Source: JAWLFI01 sp041685645 (GTDB lineage: Bacteria > Bacteroidota > Bacteroidia > Chitinophagales > Saprospiraceae). From it: DNA of 7,015 nucleotides. A program made the translations under genes and the position numbers. The notes below the pieces were generated by a model, which saw nothing but the letters and a program-made list of their open reading frames with translations, was not told the DNA's origin and searched no databases. The stretch covers positions 1-7,015 of the forward strand of contig JAWLFI010000139.1 of the NCBI GenBank assembly GCA_041685645.1, in the 5' to 3' direction. Each line of letters begins with the position of its first letter. Position 1 is the stretch's first letter. Below are positions 6,471-7,015 of this stretch, in pieces.

Positions 6471-6660
6471 TCCGGCCAAGCGGTCGGAGACCGCAAGCGT
6501 GAGGTGCCCGGAGGATGCTGGCCCCGAAGGTGGCCAGCAGTGCGATGTTGAGACGCGACTTTCGCGTCTCACGAGCACGGAGCGCCTAGCGAACTGCGGA
6601 GGGGACCGACCCCGAGCGCCGGCGAGGGGGCACGCCCTAAAAACCAGAAAAGATTTTAGG
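6471..6660. other. GC-rich multi-hairpin noncoding element (structured RNA or interspersed repeat)
   Basis: By hand count 6471-6640 is 119/170 G+C (70%), whereas the 100 bases on each side are 37%. It contains consecutive inverted repeats: 6480-6485/6489-6494 (6 bp, GGA loop); 6516-6523/6532-6539 (8 bp, with a further 2-bp GAA-capped tip and one bulge); 6549-6558/6562-6571 (10 bp, CTT loop); 6601-6604/6610-6613 (GGGG/CCCC); the palindrome CGCCGGCG (6617-6624); and 6636-6642/6654-6660 (CCTAAAA/TTTTAGG). GTGCCC (6504-6509) can also pair with GGGCAC (6628-6633), closing a multibranch fold around the inner hairpins. GAGCGCC occurs twice (6580-6586, 6614-6620). I do not recognise it as RNase P, tmRNA, SRP RNA, 6S or a named riboswitch. 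A structured RNA or a palindromic interspersed repeat are the leading options; strand is undetermined. Confidence 0.6.
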
Positions 6661-6761
6661 TTAACACTAATAGATTGACGAAAGAGATGTGGATGGACTA
6701 AATGTATGGCGGTGCGGCCTTTTTGTGATTCTGTAGTTATATTATGATATGTTATTATATA

Positions 6762-6769
6762 TAATTTTG
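6762..6769 (+). promoter_or_regulatory. Candidate -7 promoter element for ftsK
   Basis: TAATTTTG matches TAnnTTTG exactly and is preceded by a very AT-rich tract (6731-6761). It lies 81 bases before the ATG at 6851, implying a leader of about 70-75 bases. A clean TTTG -33 element is not visible at the usual distance. The leader contains a weak hairpin, AAACAAG (6802-6808) with CTTTGTTT (6812-6819), one base bulged. Confidence 0.5.
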
Positions 6770-6850
6770 TACCTTAGATGCCAGTTTGCACGGATTAGGT
6801 GAAACAAGTAGCTTTGTTTAGACACTGCCGAGGCAAAAAAGAAGTGGAAC

Positions 6851-7015
6851 ATGGCCCGAAGAAAAAAAAGTAGTAAGAAAAATAAGCTTAGCGGTTTCAA
6901 AAACTGGACGCCGGGGGAGCGATGGCGAAAGATATTCAGCATATTCATCGCGGTTTTTACGATGTACCTCGTTCTGGCCTGTATTTCCTATATCAATACC
7001 TGGCAGCTAGATCAA
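6851..7015 (+). CDS. ftsK: Probable DNA translocase FtsK, N-terminal fragment
   Basis: Only the first 55 codons are in the window and the frame stays open to the right edge. The product starts with a strongly basic stretch (MARRKKSSKKNK), then residues 21-27 (PGERWRK), then one hydrophobic membrane segment (about 28-48, IFSIFIAVF to LACISYI) ending in SYINTWQLDQ (46-55). A basic start followed by a first membrane helix and an S-Y-x-x-T-W-x-x-D-Q sequence resembles the N-terminus of Bacteroidota FtsK/SpoIIIE proteins, which pump chromosomal DNA through the division septum. The ATPase motor and gamma domains would lie beyond the window, so the call rests on a short membrane segment and could be another membrane protein. 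The ATG at 6851 is the first in the open frame, with a weak purine-rich stretch (AAGTGGA) before it. Confidence 0.6.
   Translation, partial: MARRKKSSKKNKLSGFKNWTPGERWRKIFSIFIAVFTMYLVLACISYINTWQLDQ

Noticed and set aside
6461..6660. An integron attC site or group II intron fragment as the identity of the GC-rich element.
   Set aside because: The attC core motifs (GTTRRRY/RYYYAAC) are not found as a matched pair at the ends, and no intron domain V-like sequence or reverse transcriptase reading frame is present.
6463..6672. A plus-strand frame through the GC-rich island stays open for about 69 codons.
   Set aside because: It has no ATG start, and stop codons are rare in 70% GC sequence. The translation has no recognisable domain, and the hairpin content explains the region better.
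6708..6725. GGCGGTGCGGCC followed by a T run, resembling a terminator.
   Set aside because: Only a 3-bp GGC/GCC stem can form, too weak for intrinsic termination.

Overview
The window looks like chromosomal DNA from a member of the Bacteroidota, probably a free-living Cytophagales-like organism. Three things support this: exact or near TAnnTTTG promoter -7 elements ahead of several genes, almost no Shine-Dalgarno sequences, and protein features common in that phylum (a long-form urocanase and an FtsK-like N-terminus). The placement is inference; no rRNA or other taxonomic marker is present.

Layout from left to right. Positions 1-953 (minus) hold a GT9-family (ADP-heptose:LPS heptosyltransferase-like) glycosyltransferase whose last residues lie beyond the left edge. 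A 135-base divergent intergenic region separates it from a small exported Lys/Cys-rich protein (1089-1484, plus), which ends in a strong intrinsic terminator (1518-1551). Next on the plus strand come a 674-residue urocanate hydratase (hutU, 1639-3663), a stand-alone tandem CBS-domain protein (3730-4134) and a GT4-like glycosyltransferase (4181-5269). The GT4 gene converges on, and overlaps by 4 bases, a minus-strand JmjC/cupin_8-type Fe(II)/2-oxoglutarate oxygenase gene (5266-6117). A gene-free stretch of about 730 bases follows. It contains a sharply bounded block of about 70% GC (hand count) made of consecutive hairpins (about 6471-6640), preceded by two perfect palindromes. The window ends in the first 55 codons of a probable ftsK (6851 onward, plus).

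Functionally this is a mosaic rather than one pathway. There are two sugar transferases likely to act on envelope polysaccharide, one histidine-catabolism enzyme without its usual hut partners, a possible adenylate-sensing CBS protein, an uncharacterised hydroxylase, and the start of a cell-division DNA translocase. No complete defence system, CRISPR array, tRNA, rRNA or transposase gene was seen. The two least explained items are the GC-rich multi-hairpin element and the secreted CCS-repeat protein with a palindrome next to its putative promoter.
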